DNA from: Fredinandcohnia humi
GTDB taxonomy: Bacteria > Bacillota > Bacilli > Bacillales > Bacillaceae_L
Assembly: GCF_001439915.1 (NCBI RefSeq)
Contig: NZ_LMBW01000004.1
Coordinates: 165,449 to 229,448, forward strand
Direction of reading: 5' to 3'
DNA: 64,000 nucleotides
The position numbers were made by a program, and so were the translations under genes. The notes under the pieces were generated by a model. That model searched no databases. It saw nothing but the letters and a program-made list of their open reading frames with translations, and had not been told where the DNA came from. Each line of letters starts with the position of its first letter. Position 1 is the stretch's first letter. This document shows positions 1 through 8,582 of the stretch, piece after piece.

Positions 1-4
1 CCCA

Positions 5-910
5 ATGGAACTCAGACAACTGACCTATTTTATTGAAGTTGCAAAGCGAGAACATGTTACGGAAGCAGCGAATTCGATGCATATTGCGCAATCGGCGGTG
101 AGCAGGCAGTTATTCAATCTCGAATCCGAATTAGGTGTAGATTTATTTATACGAGATGGACGAAATGTGAAACTTACGCCAATCGGAAGAATGTTTTTAG
201 ATCATGTCGAGCAAGCATTAAATGTGTTGAATAATGCAAAACGTGAGATTGAAGAATATTTGGACCCAGAACGAGGGACGATTCGGATTGGATTTCCAAG
301 TAGCCTAGCTGCTCATACACTGCCAACAGTTGTCTCTGCTTTTCGTGACCAGCATCCGCAAGTGAAGTTTTCATTGTCACAAGGCAATTACTATTCATTA
401 GTGGAGCGAGTCAAGACGGGTGAAATTGATATGGCCTTGCTTGGACCTGTACCAAACCAGGAAAAGAAACTCATAGGCACCACTTTGTTTACTGATAAAA
501 TGGTAGCACTTTTGCATCGCTCACACCCACTGTCTTCCAATAAGTCGTTAAGTCTAAGTCAGTTAAAGGAAGAGCAATTTGTGTTATTTCCTAATGGCTT
601 TGTGTTACGGGATATAATCGTAAAAGCATGTAACCAACTTGGGTTTCATCCGACCGTTTCCTTTGAGGGAGAAGATATTGATGCAATCAAGGGACTTGTG
701 TCAGCGGGACTTGGAATCACAATCATACCTGAAGTAACCTTGGTTGAAAATATTCCACATTCGACAGTGAAGCTCCCGATTGTTCACCCAGAGGTGACCC
801 GTTCAGTGGGTGTTATTATTCCTAAAGAGCGAAAATTGCTCCCAACAGAACAGCTCTTTTATGAATTTTTAAAGGAATATTTCTCATTTTTAGACAAGTT
901 TCAATATTGA
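5..910 (+). CDS. gltC: LysR-family regulator, GltC-like
   Basis: A 301-residue LysR-type transcription factor. Residues about 1-60 form the winged helix-turn-helix (AANSMHIAQSAVSRQL), and residues about 90-295 form the periplasmic-binding-like effector domain. The protein resembles Bacillus GltC along its length, for example EYLDPERGTIRIGFP near residue 87 and EGEDIDAIKGLVSAGLG near residue 222. GltC activates glutamate synthase (gltAB) in response to 2-oxoglutarate and glutamate. The gene begins 5 bases into the window, so its ribosome site and any divergent gltA lie outside. The family call is firm; the specific GltC role is by similarity, and other paralogues (AlsR/CidR type) are possible. 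Confidence 0.85.
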   Translation: MELRQLTYFIEVAKREHVTEAANSMHIAQSAVSRQLFNLESELGVDLFIRDGRNVKLTPIGRMFLDHVEQALNVLNNAKREIEEYLDPERGTIRIGFPSSLAAHTLPTVVSAFRDQHPQVKFSLSQGNYYSLVERVKTGEIDMALLGPVPNQEKKLIGTTLFTDKMVALLHRSHPLSSNKSLSLSQLKEEQFVLFPNGFVLRDIIVKACNQLGFHPTVSFEGEDIDAIKGLVSAGLGITIIPEVTLVENIPHSTVKLPIVHPEVTRSVGVIIPKERKLLPTEQLFYEFLKEYFSFLDKFQY

Positions 911-966
911 CCCTTGTTGTATTTCCTCGGAAATAGGAGGGTATTGTCGATTGATGGGGAGCCAAG

Positions 967-1302
967 TTAGATGGCTCCCATTTGATTTTTCCCTACTAAT
1001 TTTAAGCCAACTGCTGAACTGATAATCAGGGCAATAAATACAAATCGTTTCCAGTCCTTTGGTTCGCCATATAGGAGCATTCCTAAGATGGCTCCGCCTG
1101 ATGCTCCGATTCCAGTCCATACGGCATATGCTGTACCCATGGGCAATGTTTTCATCGCAATGCTTAGAAACAGGAAGCTTCCGCCGAAAGCAGAAAGTAG
1201 CAGTACGAGGGATTGCCAATTTTTCTTTTTATGAAGTTGATTGATCATCATAACCCCTAACATTTCTAAAAGCCCAGCAATTATGAGAGATACCCATGCC
1301 AT
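967..1302 (-). CDS. gdnD: SMR transporter, guanidinium exporter subunit (YkkD/GdnD-like)
   Basis: A 111-residue small multidrug-resistance protein with four predicted membrane helices. The family's essential membrane-embedded glutamate is Glu13 (AGLLEMLG), and the GTAYAVWTGIGASG segment typical of helix 3 is present. It overlaps the stop of the upstream SMR gene by one base, so the two subunits are translationally coupled and probably form a heterodimer. Because the pair sits behind a guanidine-I riboswitch, the likely job is proton-coupled export of guanidinium, as for Bacillus YkkCD, rather than broad drug efflux. The subunit assignment (D rather than C) follows gene order and is less certain than the family. 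Confidence 0.85.
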   Translation of the reverse strand: MAWVSLIIAGLLEMLGVMMINQLHKKKNWQSLVLLLSAFGGSFLFLSIAMKTLPMGTAYAVWTGIGASGGAILGMLLYGEPKDWKRFVFIALIISSAVGLKLVGKNQMGAI

Positions 1303-1643
1303 TAACCTTCAACTCCTGCCTTGTCTTCTTCTTTTGTAACAAGCTTAAGACCAACTACCCCAACTAACAGAACCCCAATTAGTAGAAGCTTAGCGATTTT
1401 GATGGGTTCATTAAAAAATAGAATCTCAGATATCACGGTGCCAGCAGTGCCAAGCCCAACAAAAACGGCATAAGCCGTTCCGACCGGCAATTTTTTACCA
1501 GCAGCAATTAATGCATAAAAGCTGATATAAATCGCAATCGCTGTACCCGTCCATGTCCAAAAACTATCTGCATGCTTTAACCCAATCACCCAAAATACTT
1601 CAAAAAAAGCAGCCAAAATGATTTTCATCCATTCAAAGTTCAT
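1302..1643 (-). CDS. gdnC: SMR transporter, guanidinium exporter subunit (YkkC/GdnC-like)
   Basis: A 113-residue four-helix SMR protein and first gene of the pair. The conserved glutamate is Glu15 (AAFFEVFW), and the helix-3 motif [14 protein letters not shown] is clear. A strong AAGGGGGAATT ribosome site precedes the ATG at 1643, directly downstream of a guanidine-I riboswitch and its terminator. Transcription of both subunits should therefore be switched on by guanidinium. The product is expected to sit in the cytoplasmic membrane as a heterodimer with the next gene's product. Confidence 0.87.
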   Translation of the reverse strand: MNFEWMKIILAAFFEVFWVIGLKHADSFWTWTGTAIAIYISFYALIAAGKKLPVGTAYAVFVGLGTAGTVISEILFFNEPIKIAKLLLIGVLLVGVVGLKLVTKEEDKAGVEG

Positions 1644-1671
1644 TTATAATTCCCCCTTAATAGTTCGGTTA

Positions 1672-1718
1672 AAAATAAAAAGCCCGAGAGATTATAACAA
1701 TGTATAATCTCCCAGGCT
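1672..1718 (-). terminator. Riboswitch expression-platform terminator
   Basis: The stem AGCCTGGGAGATTATA pairs with TATAATCTCTCGGGCT (two G-U pairs). The loop is 6 nt and the stem is followed by TTTTTATTTTT on the minus strand. The 5' arm contains the conserved 3' end of the guanidine-I aptamer, so ligand binding would prevent this hairpin. Confidence 0.9.
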
Positions 1719-1800
1719 TTTATCCCTCCGTGGCATAGCGAATTTGCTATGAGTTTTCTCACGGACCAGACTAGCAAAAAGCTACGGAACCCTAGAAAAC
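1672..1800 (-). promoter_or_regulatory. Guanidine-I (ykkC) riboswitch
   Basis: Read on the minus strand, this leader holds the ykkC-class conserved blocks in order: TCTAGGGTTCCG at about 1800-1785, CTGGTCCGTGAGAAAAC at about 1770-1754, CACGGAGGGATAAAAGCC at about 1732-1715, and TGGGAGA. The last block is part of a terminator stem, so ligand binding and termination are mutually exclusive. The genes downstream are guanidinium-type SMR exporters, the classic partners of this class. Confidence 0.93.
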
Positions 1801-1989
1801 CTTTATATTCAACTAATTTCATTATACAATAGAAGCATTTTTGTAGAAAGAGGGAAAAATTACACGTGGCTGTATTTAAATGATAGGGTCATAAAATAAA
1901 TATTTCGAGTAGCAAAATGGTTTGTCAAATAAAGGTGAAACGGCTTATAATTCGAAATAGGTAGAAGGAAGTCATAAGGAGAGAAAAGG

Positions 1990-3708
1990 ATGATACAACG
2001 TTTTTTTACATATTACAAGCCGCACCGGACGCTGTTTCTAATTGATTTCAGCTGTGCAGTTATTGTGGCGTTATTAGAGCTTGCCTTTCCGCTTGCGGTG
2101 CAATGGTTCATTGATAAACTTTTGCCAACCAAAGACTGGTCTGCAATCGTCTGGGTAAGCATAGGTTTGTTAGTTTTATATTTAGTTAGCTCAGGACTGC
2201 AATTTATCGTGGGCTATTGGGGACATAAGCTTGGAATTAATATTGAAACCGATATGAGGCAGCAGCTATTCCAGCATGTCCAAAGGCAATCGTTTCGCTT
2301 TTTCGATAATACAAAAACAGGCCATGTAATGAGTAGAATTACGAATGATCTATTTGATATTGGTGAGTTAGCCCACCATGGACCAGAGGATTTATTCATC
2401 GCCATCATGACCTTTGTCGGTGCATTTTGGATTATGCTAACGATTAATGTGAAGCTTGCGTTAATTGCAATCATTGTTGTGCCATTTTTAATTTGGCTGA
2501 TTGCTTTTTCGAATGTTCGTATGAACCGTGCATGGAAGGCAATGTATAGCAATATTGCTGATGTCAATGCAAGAGTTGAAGACAGTGTTGCTGGTGCGCG
2601 AGTGGTCCAATCCTTCACAAATGAGGAATTTGAGATTTCGAGGTTTAAGGTCGACAACCGCAAGTTCCGTCGCTCTAAGCTTGGTGCCTATAAGATAATG
2701 GGATCAACATCTGCGGGGATCTACCTTATGACACGCCTGTTTGTATTAATCGTATTAGTTGTTGGCGCATGGTTAAGCTTCAACAACCAGCTTACGTACG
2801 GGGAACTAGTTGGATTTGTGCTATACGTCAATGTTCTTTTTAAACCGATTGATAAAATAAGTGCCTTATTGGAGCTTTATCCAAAGGGGATGGCCGGATT
2901 CAAACGGTTTACCGAGCTGCTCGATATGGAGCCAGAGGTGGAGGATGCAAAGGATGCAGTAGCAGTACCATCTCTTCGAGGTGATATCGCGTTTGACCAT
3001 GTAACATTTGGATATGATGAAAAGCAGGGACCTGTTTTAAAGGATATTAATCTAAAGGTTCATGCAGGTGAAACTGTTGCGTTTGTTGGACCATCTGGGG
3101 CGGGGAAAACAACGATTTGTTCACTAATTCCTCGTTTCTACGATGTTAATGGTGGTTCAATCTCAATTGACGGAATGGATATTCGAAAAATGACAAAGCA
3201 ATCATTGCGATCACAGATCGGAATCGTGCAGCAGGATGTTTTCCTTTTTACAGGAACATTAAAAGAGAATATTGCTTACGGAATGCTAGGAGCAACGGAT
3301 GAACAAATAGGGAAAGCAGCAAAACGTGCCCATTTGGAGGAGTTTATTGCTGGGTTGCCAGATGGGTATGAGACACAGGTTGGAGAACGTGGACTTAAGC
3401 TATCGGGCGGTCAGAAGCAGCGGATTGCAATCGCAAGAATGTTCCTGAAGAACCCGCCGATCTTGATTTTGGATGAGGCAACTTCAGCTTTAGATACAGA
3501 AACAGAACAAATCATCCAAACAGCATTAACAGAGCTTTCTAAGAATCGCACTACACTTATCATCGCACACCGATTGGCAACCATCCGTAATGCAGACCGA
3601 ATAGTTGTGGTGACAGAAGATGGCATCGCAGAACAAGGTGGTCATGACGAATTACTTGAAAAAGGTGGCATCTTCGCAAATCTACATCAAGTCCAATATC
3701 AATCTTAA
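1990..3708 (+). CDS. ABC exporter, fused permease-ATPase (YgaD/MsbA type)
   Basis: A 572-residue half-transporter. The N-terminal six-helix membrane domain (about 1-310) contains the intracellular-loop motif DTKTGHVMSRITND-like stretch. The C-terminal ATPase has Walker A GPSGAGKTT (367-375), signature LSGGQ (471-475) and Walker B ILILDEA with Asp495-Glu496. All catalytic residues are intact, so it should work as a homodimeric exporter of lipid, peptide or drug. The AAGGAGAGAAAAGG ribosome site supports the ATG at 1990. No accessory protein or partner half-transporter lies next to it, so the substrate is unknown. Confidence 0.9.
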   Translation: MIQRFFTYYKPHRTLFLIDFSCAVIVALLELAFPLAVQWFIDKLLPTKDWSAIVWVSIGLLVLYLVSSGLQFIVGYWGHKLGINIETDMRQQLFQHVQRQSFRFFDNTKTGHVMSRITNDLFDIGELAHHGPEDLFIAIMTFVGAFWIMLTINVKLALIAIIVVPFLIWLIAFSNVRMNRAWKAMYSNIADVNARVEDSVAGARVVQSFTNEEFEISRFKVDNRKFRRSKLGAYKIMGSTSAGIYLMTRLFVLIVLVVGAWLSFNNQLTYGELVGFVLYVNVLFKPIDKISALLELYPKGMAGFKRFTELLDMEPEVEDAKDAVAVPSLRGDIAFDHVTFGYDEKQGPVLKDINLKVHAGETVAFVGPSGAGKTTICSLIPRFYDVNGGSISIDGMDIRKMTKQSLRSQIGIVQQDVFLFTGTLKENIAYGMLGATDEQIGKAAKRAHLEEFIAGLPDGYETQVGERGLKLSGGQKQRIAIARMFLKNPPILILDEATSALDTETEQIIQTALTELSKNRTTLIIAHRLATIRNADRIVVVTEDGIAEQGGHDELLEKGGIFANLHQVQYQS

Positions 3709-3714
3709 GTAATG

Positions 3715-3750
3715 AAAAAGACCCGTGCAGTCAGAGCACGGGTCTTTTTT
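3715..3750. terminator. Bidirectional terminator between ABC exporter and glnS
   Basis: AAAAAGACCCGTGC and GCACGGGTCTTTTTT form a GC-rich stem with A- and T-tracts on both flanks. It separates two convergent genes and can serve both. Confidence 0.93.
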
Positions 3751-5409
3751 CTATAATTTAAATGAACTTTTCAATGAAACAATTCGGTTAAAGACAAGAT
3801 GGTCTTCCGATGTGTGCTTCGGGTCCACATTAAAGTAGCCATGTCTAAAGAATTGGAACTTATCCTGTGGCTTCACATCTTTCATGTTCGGCTCAACGAA
3901 TCCATTTATAATCTCAAAAGAATTTGGATTGACATAATCGAGGAATGTCTTGTCTTCTTCTTCCTCATTTTCTTCCGCGTCCAAAATAAGTGGCTCATAG
4001 AGACGGAATTCTGCAGGTACCGCTTGTGTCGCCTCAACCCAATGAATTGTACCTTTTACCTTACGGCCTGTAAAGCCAGTACCACTCTTTGTTTCAGGGT
4101 CATACGTACAGCGAAGCTCAACCACATTTCCTTCTTCATCCTTGATAACTTCTTCACATTTAATGAAGTATGCATTCTTTAGACGCACTTCATTACCGGG
4201 GAAGAGACGGAAATACTTTTTCGGTGGGTTTTCCATGAAATCCTCTTGTTCGATATAGATTTCACGAGAAAATGGAATTTGTCTGATTCCCATATCCGGA
4301 TTTTCTGGGTTAATTTCTGCATCAAGCATTTCCACTTGTCCCTCTGGATAGTTCGTAATCACGACTTTAAGCGGACTGATGACACCCATTGTACGTGGTG
4401 CTTTAAGTTTTAAATCCTCACGAACGAAGTGCTCAAGCATTTGTGTATCAACGGTTCCGTTGTTTTTCGCAACCCCTAATTCACGGCAGAATGTGCGGAT
4501 TGCTTCAGGTGTATATCCTTTTCGTCTTAGCCCTGAAATTGTTGGCATACGAGGGTCATCCCATCCATCCACATAGCCTTCCTCAACAAGCTGCTTCAAC
4601 TTCCGCTTACTCATTACGGTATTTGTTAAATTGATGCGACCGAACTCAATTTGCTGCGGCTTCTTTTCCATTTCGCAATGCTCAACAACCCAATTGTAGA
4701 AAGGACGTTGATCCTCGAACTCAATCGTACAAATGGAGTGGGTAACACCCTCAATTGCATCCTCAAGTGGATGGGCGAAAGCATATAATGGATAGATGCA
4801 CCATTTATCACCTGTGTTATGATGAGTGATATGTGCGATTCGGTAAATAACAGGGTCACGTAAATTGATATTCGGTGATTTCATATCAATTTTCGCACGT
4901 AACACCTTTTCACCATTTTCGTACTTTCCGGCGCGCATGTTATCGAATAACTCAAGGTTTTCCTCGATTGCACGGTCGCGATATGGACTTTCTTCTCCAG
5001 GCTCTGTTAGTGTTCCGCGATATTCACGGATTTCATCTGCGCTTAAATCATCCACATACGCAAGCCCTTTTTTAATCAGTAAAACAGCGCGGTTATACAT
5101 TTCTTCAAAGTAGTCCGATGCAAAAAATAAACCTTCCCAGTCATACCCAAGCCATTTTACATCCTCTTTAATCGCGTTCACAAATTCAATATCCTCTTTC
5201 AAAGGGTTCGTATCATCAAAACGCAGGTTTGTTTTGCCCTTGAACTCATCTGCAAGGTCAAAATTCAGAACGATAGATTTGGCATGTCCGATATGTAAGT
5301 ATCCGTTTGGTTCTGGAGGAAAGCGCGTAACGACATTATCACGTTTACCTGTTTCTAAATCGTCGATTATGATATTCCTAATAAAATTTGAAACGTTATT
5401 ATTTTCCAC
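3751..5409 (-). CDS. glnS: Glutaminyl-tRNA synthetase
   Basis: Class I aminoacyl-tRNA synthetase that charges tRNA-Gln directly with glutamine. Seen: [15 protein letters not shown] with the HIGH motif at residues 39-42, the KMSKS-type loop VMSKR, and a C-terminal beta-barrel anticodon domain (about 330-550). Full-length GlnRS is about 550 residues and this one is 552. Start choice: an AAGAGG site lies 8 nt before a GTG at 5409 but only 2 nt before the ATG at 5415. The GTG product begins [11 protein letters not shown], like the usual GlnRS N-terminus, so GTG is preferred. Most Bacilli lack glnS and make Gln-tRNA with GatCAB, so this gene probably came by transfer. No T-box was seen upstream. 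Confidence 0.92.
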   Translation of the reverse strand: MENNNVSNFIRNIIIDDLETGKRDNVVTRFPPEPNGYLHIGHAKSIVLNFDLADEFKGKTNLRFDDTNPLKEDIEFVNAIKEDVKWLGYDWEGLFFASDYFEEMYNRAVLLIKKGLAYVDDLSADEIREYRGTLTEPGEESPYRDRAIEENLELFDNMRAGKYENGEKVLRAKIDMKSPNINLRDPVIYRIAHITHHNTGDKWCIYPLYAFAHPLEDAIEGVTHSICTIEFEDQRPFYNWVVEHCEMEKKPQQIEFGRINLTNTVMSKRKLKQLVEEGYVDGWDDPRMPTISGLRRKGYTPEAIRTFCRELGVAKNNGTVDTQMLEHFVREDLKLKAPRTMGVISPLKVVITNYPEGQVEMLDAEINPENPDMGIRQIPFSREIYIEQEDFMENPPKKYFRLFPGNEVRLKNAYFIKCEEVIKDEEGNVVELRCTYDPETKSGTGFTGRKVKGTIHWVEATQAVPAEFRLYEPLILDAEENEEEEDKTFLDYVNPNSFEIINGFVEPNMKDVKPQDKFQFFRHGYFNVDPKHTSEDHLVFNRIVSLKSSFKL

Positions 5410-5618
5410 GGTCATAACCTCTTTCGTTATCCTGTACTGGACGCGCAAAAAGCATTTGTTTCGTTTCTTTTTGATCATCCTCTATAATGGATGAATATAT
5501 CATAAATCCAGAATAATTACCATTATTCTCATGTTTACCAAAGTTTCAGTTGATTATGAGGATGTCTTTCAATTAAGATTTACTGTATGTCAATTTTTAA
5601 CCATCGGAGCGATATTTT

Positions 5619-6362
5619 ATGGAAAAAAAGAGTGAAATTGTGGAGATCTGCTTGTTAGCAGGGAAAATCATGCTGGAAAGTGGGGCTGAGACGTATCGAG
5701 TAGAGGATACGATGAACCGGATGGCTGCAGCTTTTGGGATTTTAACGTCCCATAGCTATGTGACACCTACTGCGATTATGTTTTCGGCAAGTGAAACGGA
5801 ACTGACTAATTTAATACGAATCAATGAGCGTTCTACAGATTTAGAAAAAGTAACCCTGGTAAACAGCATTTCCCGCAAAATCAGTAGCGGAGAATTAACG
5901 ATTCAAGAGGCGAAAATGCAACTCGATGAACTTTCAAAGAAGGATCTTTCGTATCCAATTTGGATTCAAATTTTTGCAGCAGCCATTGCCAGTGGCTGTT
6001 TTACAATCATGTTCTTTGGGACTTGGACGGATTTTTTACCATCGTGTGTCGCAGGAGGAGTGGGCTTTGCCTTTTTTATCTTCCTTCACCGGTTGATTCG
6101 AATTAAATTCTTTGCGGAGATTATGGCATCGTTTGTGATTGGAGTGATTGCCTATCTTTTTATCATTACTGGAGTTGGGGCAGAGTTAGATAAAATTGTT
6201 ATAGGCTCTGTGATGCCACTTGTACCTGGTTTATTAATTACAAATGCAATTAGGGATCTGATTGCAGGTCACCTTGTTTCAGGGATCTCCAAAGGCGCTG
6301 AAGCTTTTTTAACTGCTTTAGCAATTGGCACAGGAATAGCTGTCGTGCTCGCGATTTTCTAA
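5619..6362 (+). CDS. Threonine/serine exporter family protein, N-terminal component (DUF1212)
   Basis: A 247-residue membrane protein of the ThrE/YjjP family (PF06738). The soluble N-terminal part has the family motif SGAETYRVEDTMNRM (residues about 20-34), followed by about five predicted membrane helices from residue 115. The next gene encodes the matching C-terminal component, 18 nt downstream, so the two make a split ThrE-type transporter. The family exports threonine and serine in actinobacteria, or succinate for enterobacterial YjjPB; the substrate here is not established. No ribosome site is obvious before the chosen ATG apart from GGAGCG at about 5606. Confidence 0.85.
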   Translation: MEKKSEIVEICLLAGKIMLESGAETYRVEDTMNRMAAAFGILTSHSYVTPTAIMFSASETELTNLIRINERSTDLEKVTLVNSISRKISSGELTIQEAKMQLDELSKKDLSYPIWIQIFAAAIASGCFTIMFFGTWTDFLPSCVAGGVGFAFFIFLHRLIRIKFFAEIMASFVIGVIAYLFIITGVGAELDKIVIGSVMPLVPGLLITNAIRDLIAGHLVSGISKGAEAFLTALAIGTGIAVVLAIF

Positions 6363-6380
6363 ATCTGAAAGGAGTTTAAA

Positions 6381-6812
6381 ATGCTTTCCCATTTGATTAC
6401 AAGCTTAATTGCTTCAAGCACATTTGGTATCATCTTCAATGTTCCGAAAAAGTCCCTTTTAAAATGTGGGCTCGTCGGAATGATTGGCTGGATGTTGTAT
6501 ATCTTTTTATTTTTAAAAGGCGTTGATGGAGTTTATGCGACTCTTGCCGCCTCCGTTTTGGTGGCGATCATCAGCCATATTTTTGCTAAAGTGTATAAAA
6601 ACCCGGTAATTATCTACAGCATTGTCGGAATCATCCCATTGGTGCCAGGTGGAATTGCATACAACGCAATGCGGAACTTTGTTGAAAATGACTATTCAAC
6701 AGCTCTACCACTCGCGGCAAGGGCATTCATGATCTCAGGCGCGATTGCATTCGGGCTCGTTATATCAGAGGTATTAAACCAGTTGATTATTAGAGGAAAA
6801 AAGAGAGTTTAA
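6381..6812 (+). CDS. Threonine/serine exporter family protein, C-terminal component (ThrE_2/YjjB-like)
   Basis: A 143-residue hydrophobic protein with about four or five membrane helices and the family stretch IPLVPGGIAYNAMRNFVENDY near residues 77-97. It has a good AAAGGAG site before the ATG. It is the second half of the split ThrE-type exporter begun by the upstream gene and shares its transcript. A terminator follows. Confidence 0.85.
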   Translation: MLSHLITSLIASSTFGIIFNVPKKSLLKCGLVGMIGWMLYIFLFLKGVDGVYATLAASVLVAIISHIFAKVYKNPVIIYSIVGIIPLVPGGIAYNAMRNFVENDYSTALPLAARAFMISGAIAFGLVISEVLNQLIIRGKKRV

Positions 6813-6836
6813 CTTGGGAGAGAGACTGTTATTGGC

Positions 6837-6890
6837 TAAAATCGATAGAACCAGAATAAAGTCGAAAGAACTGAAATAAAATCGATAGAC
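6837..6890. repeat. 20-bp tandem repeat, 2.7 copies
   Basis: Three in-register units start at 6837, 6857 and 6877. The pattern is TAAARTCGAWAGAACYRRAA, the last unit being cut at 14 bp. The array sits between the exporter stop and its terminator. Function unknown. Confidence 0.7.
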
Positions 6891-6937
6891 GCAAAAAGTC
6901 CTTTAAAGATTCATGAAATTTAAAGGACTTTTTGCAT
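6891..6937 (+). terminator. Terminator after the ThrE-type exporter
   Basis: GCAAAAAGTCCTTTAAA pairs with TTTAAAGGACTTTTTGC across a 12-nt loop. The flanking A- and T-rich arms allow termination in either direction. Confidence 0.85.
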
Positions 6938-7012
6938 ATTCATAGAAAATAAGGATTAGAAAATCCATTCGGGTACATAAACACCATCTTTCAATTTCGA
7001 AAGGAGACGTGT

Positions 7013-7834
7013 ATGAGAAAAAATGACGGCATTTATGATGATTTATCAAAGGATATGACGTACGGGGATTATCTTCAGTTGAATTCTTTGCTATCAAGCC
7101 AGCAGCGTCTATCTGAGCACCATGATGAGATGCTGTTTATCATCATTCACCAGACAAGTGAACTTTGGATGAAGCTTATTTTGCATGAGGTCAATGCGGC
7201 AAAAGCGTCCATTTTAAAAAGTGATTTAGAACCAGCTTTTAAAATGCTATCAAGGGTCTCACGAATTCAGCAGCAATTGATTCAATCCTGGGATGTTCTA
7301 TCAACGTTAACTCCATCTGAATATATGGAATTTAGAGGTGAACTCGGAAAGTCGTCGGGTTTCCAATCCTATCAAAATCGTTTAATCGAATTTGCACTTG
7401 GTCATAAGAAACCCAATGTGCTTGGCGTCTATAAGCATCAGCCCGAGGTTTACAAACAGGTTGAGACTGCACTTAAAGAAAAAAGCATTTACGATGCAGC
7501 AATTCTCGCCCTTTCAAAGAGGGGATTGAAAATTGACAAAACATGCCTTGAACGGGATTGGACGAAAGACTATAAGGCTAATGAAAGTGTCGAACAGGCA
7601 TGGTTAGAAGTCTATCAAAATATTGAAAAGTATTGGGATTTTTACGAACTTGCGGAAAAGCTAGTAGATATAGAATCTCACCAGCAGAAATGGCGCTATA
7701 ACCACATGATTACCGTTGAAAGAATTATCGGATATAAAAGGGGGACTGGTGGTTCGGCAGGTGTTGAATATTTGAAGCAGGTCATCAACCATCGTTTTTT
7801 TCCGGAGTTATGGAGTATACGGACGAAACTATAA
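7013..7834 (+). CDS. kynA: Tryptophan 2,3-dioxygenase
   Basis: Haem enzyme that opens the indole ring of tryptophan to give N-formylkynurenine, the first step of the kynurenine pathway. Family motifs: [14 protein letters not shown] (17-30), [14 protein letters not shown] with the active-site His46, [21 protein letters not shown] with the axial haem ligand at about His231, and FPELW near the C-terminus. At 273 residues it is full length. An AAAGGAG site precedes the ATG. No kynB or kynU lies beside it; the downstream neighbour is a GNAT gene, so the remaining steps must be encoded elsewhere or the role is simple tryptophan degradation. Confidence 0.95.
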   Translation: MRKNDGIYDDLSKDMTYGDYLQLNSLLSSQQRLSEHHDEMLFIIIHQTSELWMKLILHEVNAAKASILKSDLEPAFKMLSRVSRIQQQLIQSWDVLSTLTPSEYMEFRGELGKSSGFQSYQNRLIEFALGHKKPNVLGVYKHQPEVYKQVETALKEKSIYDAAILALSKRGLKIDKTCLERDWTKDYKANESVEQAWLEVYQNIEKYWDFYELAEKLVDIESHQQKWRYNHMITVERIIGYKRGTGGSAGVEYLKQVINHRFFPELWSIRTKL

Positions 7835-7851
7835 AGGAGCATAACGTAAAA

Positions 7852-8334
7852 ATGGACATTCAAATTCAAGCCATTTCAAAAGGGGAAGAAGAAGTTTTAC
7901 ATCATCTCATGCAATTTTATATTTACGAATTTACCAAGTACATGAGTAGTATAAGGATTCAAGATAATGGCCGTTTTGACAGGTTTAATTTAGATGTCTA
8001 TTGGACGGATCAAAATCATCATGCTTACTTTGTAAGAATAGATGGTTTACTTGCAGGCTTTATATTAATGCAAAGTCAAACCGAAGAGGAACCTAATTCG
8101 ATAGAAGAATTTTTTATAATGAGAGGCTACGAGGGAAAAGGAATCGGATCAAATGTTGCCGAGCAGATCTTTGCGATGTTTCCTGGAAAGTGGTATGTAC
8201 AACAATCGGAAAAGAATGAACGAGCCCGGGCTTTTTGGAGAAATATCATTTCAAAATGTACAAAGAGAAACTTTGAGGAACGATTTGATGAAAGAAACTG
8301 TTCGATTCAGGAGTTTATCATACAAGAAATATGA
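7852..8334 (+). CDS. GNAT-family N-acetyltransferase
   Basis: A 160-residue single-domain GNAT. The acetyl-CoA binding segment is FFIMRGYEGKGIGSNVAEQIF, near residues 90-110. An AAGGAG sits right after the kynA stop (7834-7839), 12 nt before the ATG at 7852. An earlier in-frame ATG at 7810 lies inside kynA and has no ribosome site. The gene probably shares the kynA transcript. The substrate cannot be told from sequence. The 248 bases that follow, up to the sucrose repressor, show no gene or strong promoter that I can support. Confidence 0.8.
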   Translation: MDIQIQAISKGEEEVLHHLMQFYIYEFTKYMSSIRIQDNGRFDRFNLDVYWTDQNHHAYFVRIDGLLAGFILMQSQTEEEPNSIEEFFIMRGYEGKGIGSNVAEQIFAMFPGKWYVQQSEKNERARAFWRNIISKCTKRNFEERFDERNCSIQEFIIQEI

Positions 8335-8582
8335 ATAAAAAGGATTTTACCAATAACCGGGTGGTTCTCTAGCCCTGGAAGGAGTGGTCTTACTTTTTCG
8401 AAGTCAATTTTTTAAAGCTTGGCAACCATATTCCCCACAACCTTTATTAGACGATATTTGAACTTATTATAATGGATTCCGACATTCCATAGAACAATAT
8501 TTTTCAAATCGGATAAATTTCCTTTTGTCCTTGAAAGAATTGTGTAAAATAAAGAGGAATGAAATGTAATGGAGGAAATGAC

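Noticed and set aside
1640-1822. A 60-codon open frame upstream of the SMR pair
   Set aside because: It covers the guanidine riboswitch and terminator, has no ribosome site, and is explained by the structured RNA.
5410-5618. A T-box leader in front of glnS
   Set aside because: No T-box sequence (TGGNACCGCG) or terminator-antiterminator pair is visible upstream on the minus strand.
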